From assembly GCA_028583685.1 (NCBI GenBank), contig JAMXIF010000042.1, positions 21,069,044 to 21,133,043 of the forward strand: 64,000 bases of DNA, given 5' to 3'. Each line of letters opens with the position of its first letter. Within the stretch, counting starts at the first letter, position 1. Positions 9,865-20,849 of the stretch are shown here, one piece after another. The notes under the pieces are model-generated. The model worked only from the letters and a program-made list of their open reading frames with translations, was not told where the DNA came from and did no database searches. Made by a program: the position numbers and the translations under genes. This stretch comes from Petaurus breviceps papuanus. Taxonomy: Eukaryota; Chordata; Mammalia; Diprotodontia; Petauridae.

Positions 9865-9990
9865 TGCATCAGTTTCTTCATCTGTAAAATGGCATTAATA
9901 GCTCCCAGGGTTGACATGAGGATCAAATGTGATATTTGAAAAGTGTCCAGCACAGAGTAGGTACTAGATATAAACGCTGTTATTATTATC
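9865..9990 (+). mobile_element. MIR 3' part with (ATT)n tail
   Basis: 'gcatcagtttcttcatctgt', then 'aaaatggcattaatagctcc' and 'agcacagagtaggtactaga', followed by ATT-rich sequence to about 10020. Confidence 0.75.
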
Positions 9991-10042
9991 ATTGTCATTC
10001 TTTTTCTTATTATTATTATTAATTTCTGCTATCTCATCTGAT

Positions 10043-10137
10043 CCTCTTTTTGCTTGTCCTTTGTTTCCAAAAAGATCAATGACCTCAAGGGGAAATATCT
10101 TCACTCACCTGTGAATAGCATTTAAGTGAGGCAGAAA
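10043..10137 (-). mobile_element. Marsupial short repeat, (CAA)n-tail type, unassigned
   Basis: 'ttgtcctttgtttccaaaaa', then 'gatcaatgacctcaagg' and 'catttaagtgaggcagaa'. The same element is at 12905, 13105 and 53380. Where complete it starts with TTG units, so it is probably a minus-strand element with a (CAA)n tail. Confidence 0.5.
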
Positions 10138-10159
10138 TGCACATACCTCTTGCAATATA

Positions 10160-10310
10160 GGGAGGAGGGATATTATTATCCTAATTTTGCAGAGAAGGAA
10201 ATTGAAATTCTTTAAGTGAATTCTATAATATTGCACAACTACTAAGTGACAGGGTCTGTACTCAATTCAGGTCTTCTCATTTCAAATCCATTTATTTTTC
10301 TGCTACCATC
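10160..10310 (-). mobile_element. MIR-type SINE fragment
   Basis: 'gatattattatcctaatttt', then 'gcagagaaggaaattgaaat' and 'caattcaggtcttctcattt'. Confidence 0.65.
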
Positions 10311-10377
10311 CTGTTATCTTTATATACAGAAAACTATGACTTCTGGCACTTGTACTTGGAGTACATTTGTCAAGGGT

Positions 10378-10625
10378 TAATAAAAATAGTCAGCATTTAT
10401 ATAGTACTTTATTATTTACAAGAGTACTTCACTTGATAACATCACATTTGATGCTCAGGAGAATTCTCTGAAGCAGTTAAGGCTTTAATTTAATTATGAG
10501 GAAACTGAAGAACTCATAGAGTTAAAGTGACTTGCCTCAGTTATCACAACTAATAAGTAGAAAAATCAGGATTTGAACACAGATCTTCTGCTCCTATGAT
10601 GCCAGCACGATATTCACAGTACTGA
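10378..10625 (-). mobile_element. MIR-type SINE
   Basis: 'gtcagcatttatatagtact', then 'tgaggaaactgaagaactca', 'aagtgacttgcctcagttat' and 'atttgaacacagatcttctg'. Confidence 0.75.
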
Positions 10626-10649
10626 AGGTGACTATGAATATGCCACTAT

Positions 10650-11090
10650 AGTTCTGAATTGCAAAATGTAACAGACTCTCCATATAGAAGAAAGAAGTAA
10701 AACATTTATTCAGATACCAAAAAGTCAAAGCCCAATGCCAGAAAACCAAATTCATCATAGCAACAAAGAAATCTCTACACAATAACACCACAGAGGGCAA
10801 TACCATCCCAAAATGTTCCCACAATCACTCACAAGCCTAACTGTCTCCTTGCCTGTTTTCTCTTTCTCTCCTACCACACTAACTGCTCTGACTCCCAGTT
10901 TCCTTTGGGCTTTCTCCACCCTTCCAGCAAACTCCTCCCACCACAGGCTCCATGTGATTACATTAGGCCTATTAAAGGGCAAGGAAGATCTTCAAAGTAG
11001 GAAAAATCTTCAAATTCCTTTAGGCCTATTAAGGGGTAAGGAAGATCTTCAAATTCCCATTACTATTATAGCTTCCCAGTCCTAGGTTCA
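10650..11090. other. Unassigned block with a tandem duplication, possibly LTR-type
   Basis: A ~57-bp unit beginning 'ttaggcctattaaagggcaa' (10963-11019) is repeated in part at 11020-11058. On the minus strand an AATAAA lies near 10707. Several short frames cross the block but resemble nothing I know. If it is an LTR fossil, it is old and alone. Confidence 0.25.
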
Positions 11091-11324
11091 ACCCACTATG
11101 CTACAACTGGTTCATGGGCAGACATTCATCTCTAGATGAACACTTCCCAAGGAATGAAGAATATTGCCTACTATGGAGACCACAGGAATCTGAGGATATT
11201 TAAAATGGTAGTTTTTTCTCTTTATCATGAAATCATTCTTAACACAATTTCACACCATAATTAAGTTTACTTTGCTATCACTGAGCTCTGAGGTGTAATA
11301 GATAATGATTTTATTAAAAGGCAT

Positions 11325-11385
11325 ACTTTTCCAGGACTTAGTACCTGGAACATGGTAAACACTCAATAATGTATACTGATTGATT
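11325..11385 (+). mobile_element. L2 3' end
   Basis: 'acttagtacctggaacatgg' then 'taaacactcaataatgtata' and an ATTGATTG end. Joined directly to a MAR1 on the reverse strand. Confidence 0.7.
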
Positions 11386-11627
11386 GTTGTTCTTCCATTG
11401 TTTTAGTCATGTCCAATTCTTCAAGACTCCATTTTGGATTTTCTTGACAAAGATACTGGCATAGTTTGCTATTTCCTTCTCCAGCTCATTTTACACGTGA
11501 GAATTAGAGGCAAATAGGATTAAGTAACTACAGCTACCAAGTGTCTAAGGCTGGATTTGAACTCATGAAGATGAGTCTTCCTTATTCCAAGCCCAGCACC
11601 CTATTCACTGTGCCACCTGGTTGCCCT
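11386..11627 (-). mobile_element. MAR1-like CORE-SINE
   Basis: Reverse copy with RTE-like 3' part 'tttagtcatgtccaattctt', 'ttgacaaagatactggcata', CORE, then 'tcactgtgccacctggttgc'. Confidence 0.85.
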
Positions 11628-12213
11628 TTGATGGATGGATTTAGTCTTTGATCTTGGAGAATTGAGAATGGCTAATAACAGCCCCAAGGCTTCCTATTAT
11701 AATCATTTTTCCAATGTGCACTGTACTCCTCTCTCCACCACCAATAATGTATTCAAGAAAAAAGAAGCAGAGTTAAGTCATCTGCAGTGTTTTAAACTTA
11801 TAGTATATGCGCATTATTTCAAATGGCATCCATAATTCTTTAACTTGAAATATAGAAAATGATACTGAGATTGTCATTGTAAGCTCAAAAAAAATTGTTT
11901 TGACTAAAAATCTTTTTAATACTAAAAATAAGATTTTAAAAGTAACAAAAAAGTTCCAAGCAAAATCACTTTTTTTTTAATTCTGGAAAAATATTTTCAT
12001 TTAAAAAATAATTGCCTTAAGCCAAAACAGAAGAAGCCTTAATGTGAGTCTTTCACGTTTCCCACAGTGCATTTTATTAGTAGTGGTCCTAGGCAATTAT
12101 GTTAAGTGGAAAAGTTTCCTTCAATCACCTTGCCAACTACTGATTTACTGTCCCTACTCTTTTCAAATGCTGTAATTCCTCATATCTCCCACATGGTACT
12201 GTGGGAGTACAGC
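11628..12213. other. No recognisable feature
   Basis: AT-rich with A- and T-runs. No repeat family or gene recognised. Confidence 0.5.
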
Positions 12214-12227
12214 CTGCCCTCTGCTGC
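12214..12227 (-). promoter_or_regulatory. Candidate CTCF-binding motif (minus)
   Basis: The minus strand reads GCAGCAGAGGGCAG, matching 13 of 14 positions of the CTCF core CCASYAGRKGGCRS. The surrounding 60 bp are GC-richer than the neighbourhood. Binding is inferred only. Confidence 0.4.
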
Positions 12228-12377
12228 CCAAGCCCCACCAGTGTAGATCCTTTCTCCTTAAGACCAACTGTTAGACCTTTCAATCGTTCCCATCAGCCTC
12301 ATCAGAAGATACTTTTTGTGCCTGTGTGTGAGTCCTTGGGCCCTAGATTTCCTCCCTTTCTTTAGTTTTGGTCTCAA

Positions 12378-12555
12378 AAATAGTGTGGAAAGAGCAGAGT
12401 TTGAGTCAGAGAAACTGGGTTCAAATCCCCTGCCTCTGATTTGGACAAATCTCTTAATCTCTCTAGCCTTTCATTCCTTCTTCTGCAAAATGAGGGGGTT
12501 GACCTAGATGACCCCTAAGGTATATTCAAGTTCTCAACCTGTGATTCTGTCCCAT
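12378..12555 (+). mobile_element. MIR-type SINE
   Basis: 'gtgtggaaagagcagagttt', then 'gttcaaatcccctgcctctg', 'aatgagggggttgacctaga' and 'aaggtatattcaagttctc'. Confidence 0.8.
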
Positions 12556-12759
12556 TCTCTAAGGGTCACAGTACATGCTAATCTAGTTAAAATAAAATGT
12601 ACATTCTGGTGTGTTAAGAAATCTTAGTAGATTAATTTGCTATCCCTCCTGATACTTAGAATTCCAGATACCATAGCAGATATATGAGGGAAGATATTTG
12701 GAAATGTTCCAATGAGGTGCTAAACTACATACCCAATGGTCCAGCCCAGGCATATGCAG

Positions 12760-12904
12760 AAGCTATACATACATATATAAATATTTGCTTATCTGTGTGT
12801 ATATGAATGCTTCCTATATATATGCACACACCACACATATATATGTGTGTGCATGTATGTATATGTTTATATGTGTATATATATATTTATGTGTGGGTAT
12901 ACAT
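12760..12904. repeat. Degenerate (AT)/(TG) microsatellite cluster
   Basis: Mixed TATA, TGTG and CACA short runs over about 145 bp, ending next to the (CAA)n-tail element at 12905. Confidence 0.85.
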
Positions 12905-13085
12905 TATTGTTGTGGTTGGTTGTCCTTTGTTCTCAAAGAGAACCAGTGACAGCATGAGGATGGTGTTGACTTGCATGTGAATAGGATTTAAGTGAGGCAA
13001 AGTCAATAGTCTCACTGTTTTCTCTAGTCATTGAATGCCAGTGCCAAGACAAAAGTCAAGATTATCAACAATGGGCAATGATGCA
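12905..13085 (-). mobile_element. Marsupial short repeat, (CAA)n-tail type, longest copy
   Basis: 'ttgttgtggttggttgtcct', 'ttgttctcaaagagaaccag', 'gtgaataggatttaagtgag', then 'caatagtctcactgttttct'. A second, shorter copy follows at 13105 in the same orientation. Confidence 0.55.
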
Positions 13086-13104
13086 GTGGCCTTTCTAAAT
13101 TGCT

Positions 13105-13175
13105 GCTGTATATCCTTTGTTCTCAAAGAGGATCAGTAACATCTAGAGGGTGATCTTGACTTGTGCATGAATTAC
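13105..13175 (-). mobile_element. Marsupial short repeat, partial second copy
   Basis: 'tatcctttgttctcaaagag' then 'gatcagtaacatctagaggg'. After it, 'acaattacatgaatt' is duplicated in tandem near 13165-13196. Confidence 0.55.
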
Positions 13176-13179
13176 AATT

Positions 13180-13260
13180 ACATGAATTACAATTATATCT
13201 GTGAATGTGTGCATGTTGTGTATTATGAACATATGTATATACATACATACATACCCCCAT
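13180..13260. repeat. Degenerate TG/AT and (CATA)n tract
   Basis: TGTG-rich stretch followed by 'tacatacatacatac'. Confidence 0.75.
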
Positions 13261-13344
13261 TATTTGTCACTGAAATATTGTGATTGGGGCAGGACACCAC
13301 ATTTTGAGAAATTCATTGGCAAATTATCACACATCTAATAGAGA

Positions 13345-13525
13345 GTGTCTAATAGAATGGTGATAGACTTGGAAACTATGACGTATGAGGGACCATTGAC
13401 TGAATTGGAGGTGTTTACCTCAGGCAATAGGAGAAGGAAGGTGGTGAGGGGATTGAGGAAAATCATCACTGTCTTCAGAATTTGAAGAGATGTTATGCAG
13501 GGAAAGTACTGAACTTATAAAGCCT
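13345..13525 (+). mobile_element. Old amniote-wide repeat, unassigned, sense of the 36905 family
   Basis: 'agaatggtgatagacttgga', then 'gaattggaggtgtttacctc' and 'tcatcactgtcttcagaatt' follow the opposite strand of the family seen at 420, 7655 and 36905. Confidence 0.45.
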
Positions 13526-13742
13526 AAATAGGCATAGATGAATGGATGGATGGGTAGACAGTTATGCAGATTTCATTTTAATATATGAAGGACTTTTATA
13601 TGTTAGAACTGTCTGAAAATGGAACACATATAAGATCATGTGTTCCTCATTACTAAATGTTTCTACAGGAAGAAGCTGAATGACTGATTCACAGAAATAT
13701 TACAGAGGGGATTCACATATAGAACAGAAGACTTCTCTAGAT

Positions 13743-13793
13743 CGGTGCTTCTTAGACTGTGGGTCATGAGTGGAAAAAGTTTAAGAAGCCCTG
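13743..13793. mobile_element. Minimal hAT-like MITE (51 bp)
   Basis: Inverted ends cggtgcttcttagactg and aagtttaagaagccctg. Its 8-bp duplication is ctctagat (13735-13742) and, once the SINE at 13800 is removed, ctctagct (7 of 8). The middle has been lost. Confidence 0.7.
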
Positions 13794-13799
13794 CTCTAG

Positions 13800-13964
13800 G
13801 AGCGGCCAGGTAGCACAGCGAGTAAGAGCACTGGCCCCAGTGTTGGGATGACCTGGGGATCGAATCCAGGCTCAGACACTTAGCACCCACCCAGAAACAC
13901 CTGGCCGTGTAACTTTGAGCAAGTTACTTAACCCCAATTGCTTTAAAAAAAAAAAGTAAAAAAA
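13800..13964 (+). mobile_element. tRNA-derived poly(A) SINE, young copy
   Basis: A-box-like tagcacagcgag and exact B-box gatcgaatc, then 'gtaactttgagcaagttact' and a long A-tail. Flanked by an exact 17-bp duplication aagaagccctgctctag at 13783-13799 and 13965-13981. It landed across the end of the hAT element. Confidence 0.93.
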
Positions 13965-14093
13965 AAGAAGCCCTGCTCTAGCTGGGCTATATCTACAATT
14001 CAACTGGAAGTATTTAAAAGGCAATTTATTTTCAAATAATGCCAAAAATTTAAGAGAAAGAGAAATATTCATTATAGATGAAATGTGTTAGGC

Positions 14094-14195
14094 CCATTTC
14101 AGGCCTCAGTTTCCACAATTTTAAAATGGTCCAGATTTGATTAGATTATCTCTAAAGTCCCTTCCAAATCTAAGATCCTGTTTCTAAAAATCATT
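14094..14195 (+). mobile_element. MIR 3' part
   Basis: 'tttcaggcctcagtttccac' then 'cccttccaaatctaagatcc'. Confidence 0.7.
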
Positions 14196-15187
14196 CTCAT
14201 TCATCTTTTTTCTGAGGAAGGTATTTTTGAAACCTATCTTCCTACCCAAGCCCACAGAAGTTTATTCCAGCTTTCTAATGAATGTAAAAGAAGTAAATGC
14301 CATCCTTTACTCCAACTCTTTTCTAGGCCTTTTTTAAACTTGGTCTATTGTTTTACCATGCTCATATTTCTGAAGTCTTAAGCATTGATGGAGAATCTAT
14401 CTGAGCAACCTTTAAAATCTGTGCATTAGTTTAGCTTTGATGAGTCAGTTGAACTATAATTAGATCTTCACTCCAAGAAGCATCAGCATCTGCCCTTGAG
14501 AGTTTCTCACTAGCCTCTTCTTCTGAGTCATAGAAATTGACAGATATGAAATGAAATGCTGATTGGCCTGAAGTATCTGTCAGGGAAGGCGTTAACATGC
14601 TTCTAAGAAACTAAGCAAGAATTAATACCTCTCTCAGACTTTCTTTTCATTCTTTCCTCACGTGTAACCGATTCTCCCTAGCACTCCCAAAGTCAGATCT
14701 GCTGAACCAAAATATGCTCAGTCCCTTTCATATGCAGATTTCATATAACAAAGCTGTATGTTGTTGGTGAAACAAAAATGTAGAAGAAATGGTCCTTGAC
14801 TTTATGGTGCACCTCTTGGTTTATGTGTATTTCCTGTTTTGTCTTTATTTTTTCATGGAAGTTTCAGTAAACAAGGTTAAAATTTGTCCTACTGGTTTAG
14901 CCTAAGTAGGTGAGGTTGTTTAATTTCACAGGCTTTTTTTTGCCAATTTAAGAGAAATATCCCTAACAAATAATATTAAATTGGGCAATATTTGTCTTCA
15001 ATATTTTACATCTTTGTAACATGGAAAATAGATTAGGTAATCTGCAGAGACCACCCTCCAGTTTCAAGATTCAGTAATTCTATATAAACCTTCCTTAGTG
15101 TGGCTTAGAGGACTAGAGACCATGCCATCATTTTTTCTCTATCATTAGTTAAAAAGTTATTTTTATCTATATTGTATTATATTTTTA
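14196..15187. other. No recognisable feature
   Basis: About 1 kb of AT-rich, mostly unique-looking sequence without gene or named repeat. A weak conserved-element candidate. Confidence 0.4.
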
Positions 15188-15835
15188 TTATTTTTCTTTT
15201 TAAAAATATTTATTTTTAGTTTGCAACATTCAGTTCTACAAGGTTTTGAGTTTTATATTTTCTCGTCTTCCCTCCCTTCTCTCCTCCCCAACACAGCATG
15301 CCATCTGATATAGGCTCTATATATACATTCACATTAAACCTATTTTCACATTAGTCATGTTGAAAAGAAGAATATAACCACTGGAATGAATCCAAAGAAA
15401 GAAGAAACAAAACAAAACAAAACAAAAAATGAGAGAGAGCAAATAGTACACTTTGATCTGCATTCAGAATCTATAATTCTTTCTTTGGATGTGGATAGCA
15501 TTTTCCATCATGAGTCTTTTGGAGTTGTCTTAGAACCTTGCATTGCTAAGAAGAGCCAAGTCTATCAAAGTTAGTCATCACACAATGTGGATGTTAATTG
15601 TGTACATTGTTCTTCTGGTTCTGCTCCCCTCATTCAACATCAGTTCATATAAGTCTTTCCAGGTTTTTCTGAAGTCTGCCTGCTCACCATTTCTTATAGC
15701 ACAATAGTATTCCATTACATTCATGTACCTCTTGTTCATCCATTCCCCAACTGATAGGCATCCTTTCAATTTCCAATTCTTTGCCACCACAAAAAGAGCT
15801 GCTATAAATATTTTTGTAAATGTGGGTCCTTAAAA
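15188..15835 (-). mobile_element. L1 3' end (3' UTR), antisense
   Basis: 'tttgcaacattcagttctac', 'ttcacattagtcatgttgaa', then 'ttcttatagcacaatagtat' and 'gagctgctataaatattttt' is the marsupial L1 3' region read backwards. The left 400 bp are homologous to 62230-62572. Confidence 0.85.
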
Positions 15836-16049
15836 AGTGATTTTTAAAAATGAACTCAAATGCAAACTTTTATATTTTTATATTAAAAACCTTCAACAAA
15901 TATTTAATCACCAGACTTTATCATTTCTTTCTAAATAGCATTACTATATTTTTCAATTCCACAAGCTGCATGTCTTAAGGAAGTAAATATCACCCTTCTT
16001 ATTGGCCATGGTGACTGTCTCTTAACTTGACTTCTCACCAGTTTTTTTT

Positions 16050-16340
16050 TTTTCCTTACCATTCCAAATCATCTCAGGAAATCTTTAACCATACTATTCC
16101 CCTACTCAGAAATCTTTAATGGCTTCTAGGTAGGTATAAAATACATCAAAACATAAGTTCTAGTCTGTGATCTTCAAAGGACTCATCTCCAACACTTGGC
16201 TGACCCTGCCTATCTATGTCCTACTACATTTTGGTCTCCTCAGTTTAGCCCATCAGATCTTCCCCAGCAAACACCATTCGCTTACTCTCTTTTCATCTCG
16301 AGTATTTGTTTCAGGCACTTTGATTTGCTTCTTTCAATCC
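16050..16340 (+). mobile_element. L2 fragment, sense
   Basis: 'ttccccagcaaacaccattc' and 'tttcaggcactttgatttgc', preceded by 'cccctactcagaaatcttta', follow the L2 ORF2-end order. Confidence 0.65.
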
Positions 16341-17479
16341 AGTTACAATACAGTTTCAATCCATTGTCTTAGCAGAATCACTACCTCCAGAGCATAAGCT
16401 TTCATTTGAACAGTCGTAAGTCTTCATTTATTGGCCAGGTTACATATTCATAGAACTCTTCTGTCAGTACTTTAAGTTCTGTAAATAAAGGAACATGTTA
16501 GAAATATAAGATAGAATTCTTACCCTCAAATTGTCTATAACAGTATTTAGGGACCAGAAAACTTTCATTCTCTCCTAAGCATATTCCTTAACTTTGAGAT
16601 GATGTTTTTTTCAGACTTGATGTTGACATCATCTTGGGAAGATTCAGTTGATACGATAATTTTTGGAAAGCATGCTGAGGAGCTTATTTGAAAGGTGCCA
16701 TGCATGTGATAATTATCATCTCTACAGTACATGGATTTTTAAAATCTGCCCAGTATGATTTTCACTTGGTTGTTGTTGTCGGAGTGGGCCCAAACATTGA
16801 GCCACGTCTTACAATCTCTCATATAATTTCAAGTGCTGTCTTCACTTGCTGCTCTTAATCTCCAATCTTATTTTTATTTAGCTTTTCTTTCTATAGACTT
16901 CTTTTGCCCTAGACACAATAATTCTCAGCTGTATTCCTAGGTAGCTATGACAACTTTTAACAAGCAGCTGGATGCTGTATTACTCTATCAAAGCATGCTG
17001 TTGGTTCAGAAGATTATTGGTGGCCAAGGTTAGACTAATTCATTATGACATCCTAGACAGTGTCAGGTGGTCAGTGTCAATAAGGGTGCTATTTGGATGG
17101 GAAATCACTTCGAAATGTGAAGAACTGCCATGCTGAAGACATTAAAGAAATCCTTTGGGATTTCTTTTTTTTTTCTCCTACTGGCTTTCTTTGCTTAAGT
17201 GCCCCTGATGACACTTTCCAATGGAAATGTAAGTGTTTAGTTAATTTATGCTAAAAATGAAGTCTCCTTGGGGGGATCCTTATGCTTTTCTACTCTTTGA
17301 TGAGCTATCACAGTTGTTTTTCTTTAAACACTTAACAATCAGCACAGGAGAGAAAAATCATTACAGTCCTATCTGGCATGCCCAATGGATAAATCAAAAA
17401 TATACTCATGCACAAGATAACAAATCTAGAAAAATCAGATCCAATGGGAGACACAATAAATCCCAAGCTTTTTAAAAGA
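16341..17479. other. No recognisable feature
   Basis: Mostly unique-looking. A 75-codon open frame at 17248-17475 has no recognisable domain. No splice or promoter evidence found. Confidence 0.4.
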
Positions 17480-17900
17480 GCAGACTGATTAGCTGTCAAA
17501 CTATCAGATCTACATTTTTAAAAGGTGAATTGCTACCTCCTCAGTGTGACATTAGCAGCATCAGACTTAATGCTCCCTAATTAATAATCAGCACATATTC
17601 TTCATGTGCCTTTGGGATTTTAACCATTTTGCAAACTGAGCATACACTCCTTCCATTTACGAACCACATTACTTTCAGAAGATCAAGTCTTCAGCATTTT
17701 AATTTGCTGGTAATTGTGTTCATTCCTGTTTAGAAATTTCAAAAGTTTCCATTTGCCCTTCAAAACTCTGCAAGTTGTACATTAGAAAGTAATTGAGCTT
17801 CTCCCATTATGTCATACAAGTGATATGACTGAGAGCTTTTATTAGCATGTAATTAAATTGCAAATGTTATGCAAAAATTTGGAAATGTTTGGGGAGGGGA
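17480..17900. other. Candidate conserved noncoding element
   Basis: Free of recognised repeats and rich in homeobox/POU-like sites: ctaattaataatcagc, taatttgctggtaattg, attagcatgtaattaaattg and an octamer-like atgcaaa. Conservation is an inference. Confidence 0.35.
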
Positions 17901-18769
17901 AGCTGAACAGCGAGACAAAATGACATTCTTGTTTAAACTCAATAAATTAAAAGGTTGTTATGTGGTTTAGGAAAAAATTAATTTCCCTCATCACAATTAT
18001 TAACCTATGTTCCACTATTGTACACTTTATTTTATTCCTTTCCATTTACACCAAAGCTCATGACTGCTTGAAAAAAAAGTCACAACATGGTATTCTGGGT
18101 TAATGGCATTCATCTATAATAACACAGATTAATTAGTGTTTGTTCATTTAGTTCTACTAAGGAGATAATATACTCTTACAATAATAACAGATGTCTTGAG
18201 ATTAGTTTAAGATGAGTTCAAAAGTGAACATTACCTACAAAGAGAATGTTAATTTCAAAAACAAAAACATTGATTTCCATGGAAATTACATTTGAACTTT
18301 TCTCACATTTTTAGACTAATTCATTTGCTAATCTCGTAAGAAAACTCTACTTACAATCAATTTCATCAAAGCATACAGCATTCTCAAAGAATTAAGATGA
18401 TCTAGCATTTTCCATCCCTTGAAGTTCATTCTACTCCAACCTATCTGCAGTAACAAAATTAATTTCCCATTGCTTGTTATATTTTCCAGAGGTATTGACA
18501 TCTATATGCATTGGTGGTAGAGGGAGAATCGATACTAATAAAATCATGGAATCATCAAAGTACCAACTCATCTTAATTATAAGAATAGACTTCAGAACTG
18601 TGTAAAAGAGAATGCTTGGCCTAATCATTAAAAATGAAAAAATAAGTATTGTTTCAAATTAGCATTGAATATATAGATGGAAAAACAAAGGATATCTTGT
18701 ATACCACTGAATGTTTTTGGAGAAACATCCTCCTCTGACATTAATAATAGGGCTTTAAGAATGTGGTCA
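17901..18769. other. Unique-looking AT-rich sequence
   Basis: No gene or named repeat. Could extend the candidate element to the left. Confidence 0.4.
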
Positions 18770-18922
18770 GGGGCAGCCAGGTAGCACAGCGAGTAAGAGC
18801 ACCGGCTCCAGTGTCAGGATGACCTGGGGGTCGAATCCGGGCTCAGATACTTAGCACCACACCCAGAAATAACTGGCCATGTAACCTTGAGCAAGTTACT
18901 TAACCCCGATTGCTTTAAAAAA
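18770..18922 (+). mobile_element. tRNA-derived poly(A) SINE, young copy
   Basis: A-box tagcacagcgag and B-box ggtcgaatcc, ending 'ccgattgctttaaaaaaa'. Exact 10-bp duplication aatgtggtca at 18760-18769 and 18923-18932. Close to the 13800 copy over its whole length. Confidence 0.93.
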
Positions 18923-18944
18923 AATGTGGTCACATGTGAAGCAA

Positions 18945-19165
18945 GTAAGCAACAAATATTTTAAACATGTTGTACATGCCAGCCAATGTGCCACTCACCA
19001 GCAAACAGAATGCCTCTGCCCTCAGGGAGCTGATAGTATAATGGTAGAAGACAACATATAAAAAGGAACTGAAAGAAAGGGTAGGATGGAGAAGATGGTA
19101 AAGTACATGGAGTCAGAAGTAGGATAGGAGAAAAATGAAGTATGGCCAGCATGGGAATGTCTCCA
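18945..19165 (-). mobile_element. L2 3' end, antisense
   Basis: 'gcaacaaatattttaaacat', then 'ctgccctcagggagctgata' and 'aggaactgaaagaaaggg'. Confidence 0.65.
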
Positions 19166-19384
19166 CAGATACTGCGTAAAGTCCCCAGGAGAGAAAAAAG
19201 CGGGTGGTAATTTTCCAAAATTTGGCATCACTTTCTATGATCTTCATTCCACCATTACTTGAATTAAGACTTAGGAAAGCACATCACACCAAGTGAATTA
19301 TTAGCAAGTGAATCATTCGACCTTGAAAGATGATGAATTGAAAGTGTTTCTTCAGGAAATTATAAACTAGTCACACAAGTAGTT

Positions 19385-19640
19385 CTGGGATGCTTATTAT
19401 GTTCTGGGAGTTGGAAGTATAAGACATGATTCCTCCTTTTAAAGATCATCATCCATATTCTACCTCCTAAGCATTGATGTACCCCAAGGCTGGATACTCC
19501 ACCAGGATATCCTACAGATATTTCAAGAATATACAAAACTGAACTTCATATTCCTCCTAACTTCCCTATTTCCGATGAGGGCATAGCCATTCTTCCAATC
19601 ACACAGGTCCATCTTCAGATCTTACCTTGGTACAACTGGA
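19385..19640. mobile_element. L2-like scraps in both orientations
   Basis: 19385-19445 resembles an antisense L2 end ('tgcttattatgttctgggag'). 19445-19640 resembles L2 ORF2-end sense ('aaaactgaacttcatattcc'). Confidence 0.4.
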
Positions 19641-19834
19641 GAAAGATAAAGTAAATTCCACAATAGTGGAAACCTATTTGGTTGACTTTGAGGTGCCCTT
19701 AAAAACTATCCAATCAAAAGAAAAGGAAAAAGTCACAGCCTTTATTTATGTAATGAACAATGTCACACTGACCATTGAGAAACTCATACATGCTGCTTTT
19801 ACAAGGGCTGCATAAGAACTCTGGTGTAACTCTT

Positions 19835-19996
19835 TTTTTTTTCTTTTTGGAGGGGGGAAGGCAGGGCAATTGGGGTTAAGTGACTTGCCCAAGGTCATGT
19901 GGCTAGTAAGTGATAAGTGACTCAGACCAAATTTGAACTCAGGTCCTCCTGACTCCAAGGCCTGTGCTCTATTCACTGCACCACCTAGCTGCCCCA
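19835..19996 (-). mobile_element. tRNA-derived poly(A) SINE (WSINE1-like)
   Basis: 'gcaattggggttaagtgact' through 'tgcaccacctagctgcccc'. Exact 15-bp duplication tctggtgtaactctt at 19820-19834 and 19997-20011. Confidence 0.93.
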
Positions 19997-20159
19997 TCTG
20001 GTGTAACTCTTAACAGTTATACTTCAGGTGTCATATTGGCTGAGTGAATCCAGTATCTTTGTAAAATGAATGGATTAATGATTATGTTGTCTCTTAAATT
20101 CTGTAAAATTTTAGACCCATTTAGAGTTAGAAGTAATCTACAGAGATCATTCAGCCAAA

Positions 20160-20600
20160 CAACCAATCAATCAAGGATTTATTGAGCATGTATTCTGTGC
20201 CCCAGAATTGTGCTTGGTGTTCTTAGGGGTAAAATGCTGACTACAAGGCTTAAAATCTGACTGAGAAAACAAGACAAACACCCATGAAACAATTAGAAAA
20301 CAATGCCAGACAGTATATAATTAAGTGCTTAATTGTGTGCTATGGAAGAAAGTTGCTATTAGTGTACAGAGAATAGAAAGATCAGTGTAGGCTGGAGACA
20401 ATTATCAGGAAAGGCTTTCTGGGGGAGGTAGAAGTTACATGGGGCCTTCAAGGATGGATAGAAATTGTGTGGGTGACCATGGGTGCCTTCTGGATTGGAA
20501 ATGGCATGAACAGGGGCAGAGAAATGGGATTTAGCTGGACTAGGGGACGTTAATGAGCCACAAATAGCTGGAGCCAGAGGGAGGATTGGAAGATGAGGTC
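20160..20600 (-). mobile_element. L2, antisense, long 3' fragment
   Basis: 'tcaaggatttattgagcatg', then 'aaggctttctgggggaggta', 'atggcatgaacaggggcaga' and 'gagccacaaatagctgg'. About 440 bp in collinear order. Confidence 0.8.
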
Positions 20601-20849
20601 GTTCATTGAGTTTGTTTTTCTTTCTTCCCATCAAATTACTATTAAAATATTCCAAGTGCATATTGAGTTATAAAAATTTCAAGAGATATTCCAGAACTGT
20701 CCTTTCACCTTTCAACCTCATCGCTGTTGTTTGAGTTGTCATCGCAAAAGATATTATAAGGAATAATTATAATTGGGAGCACAAGTGTTCACCTGTATTA
20801 TCATTTTTGAAATGCTCTATCTCCTACATTTCTTCCCCATGTTTCTAAG

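Noticed and set aside
13741-13793. SPIN-type horizontally transferred hAT
   Set aside because: 'actgtgggtcatgag' is faintly SPIN-like, but the terminal sequence differs and only 51 bp remain.
13800-18922. Possible tRNA genes (good A- and B-box sequences)
   Set aside because: They belong to SINE heads with A-tails and duplications; no cloverleaf with intact acceptor stem.
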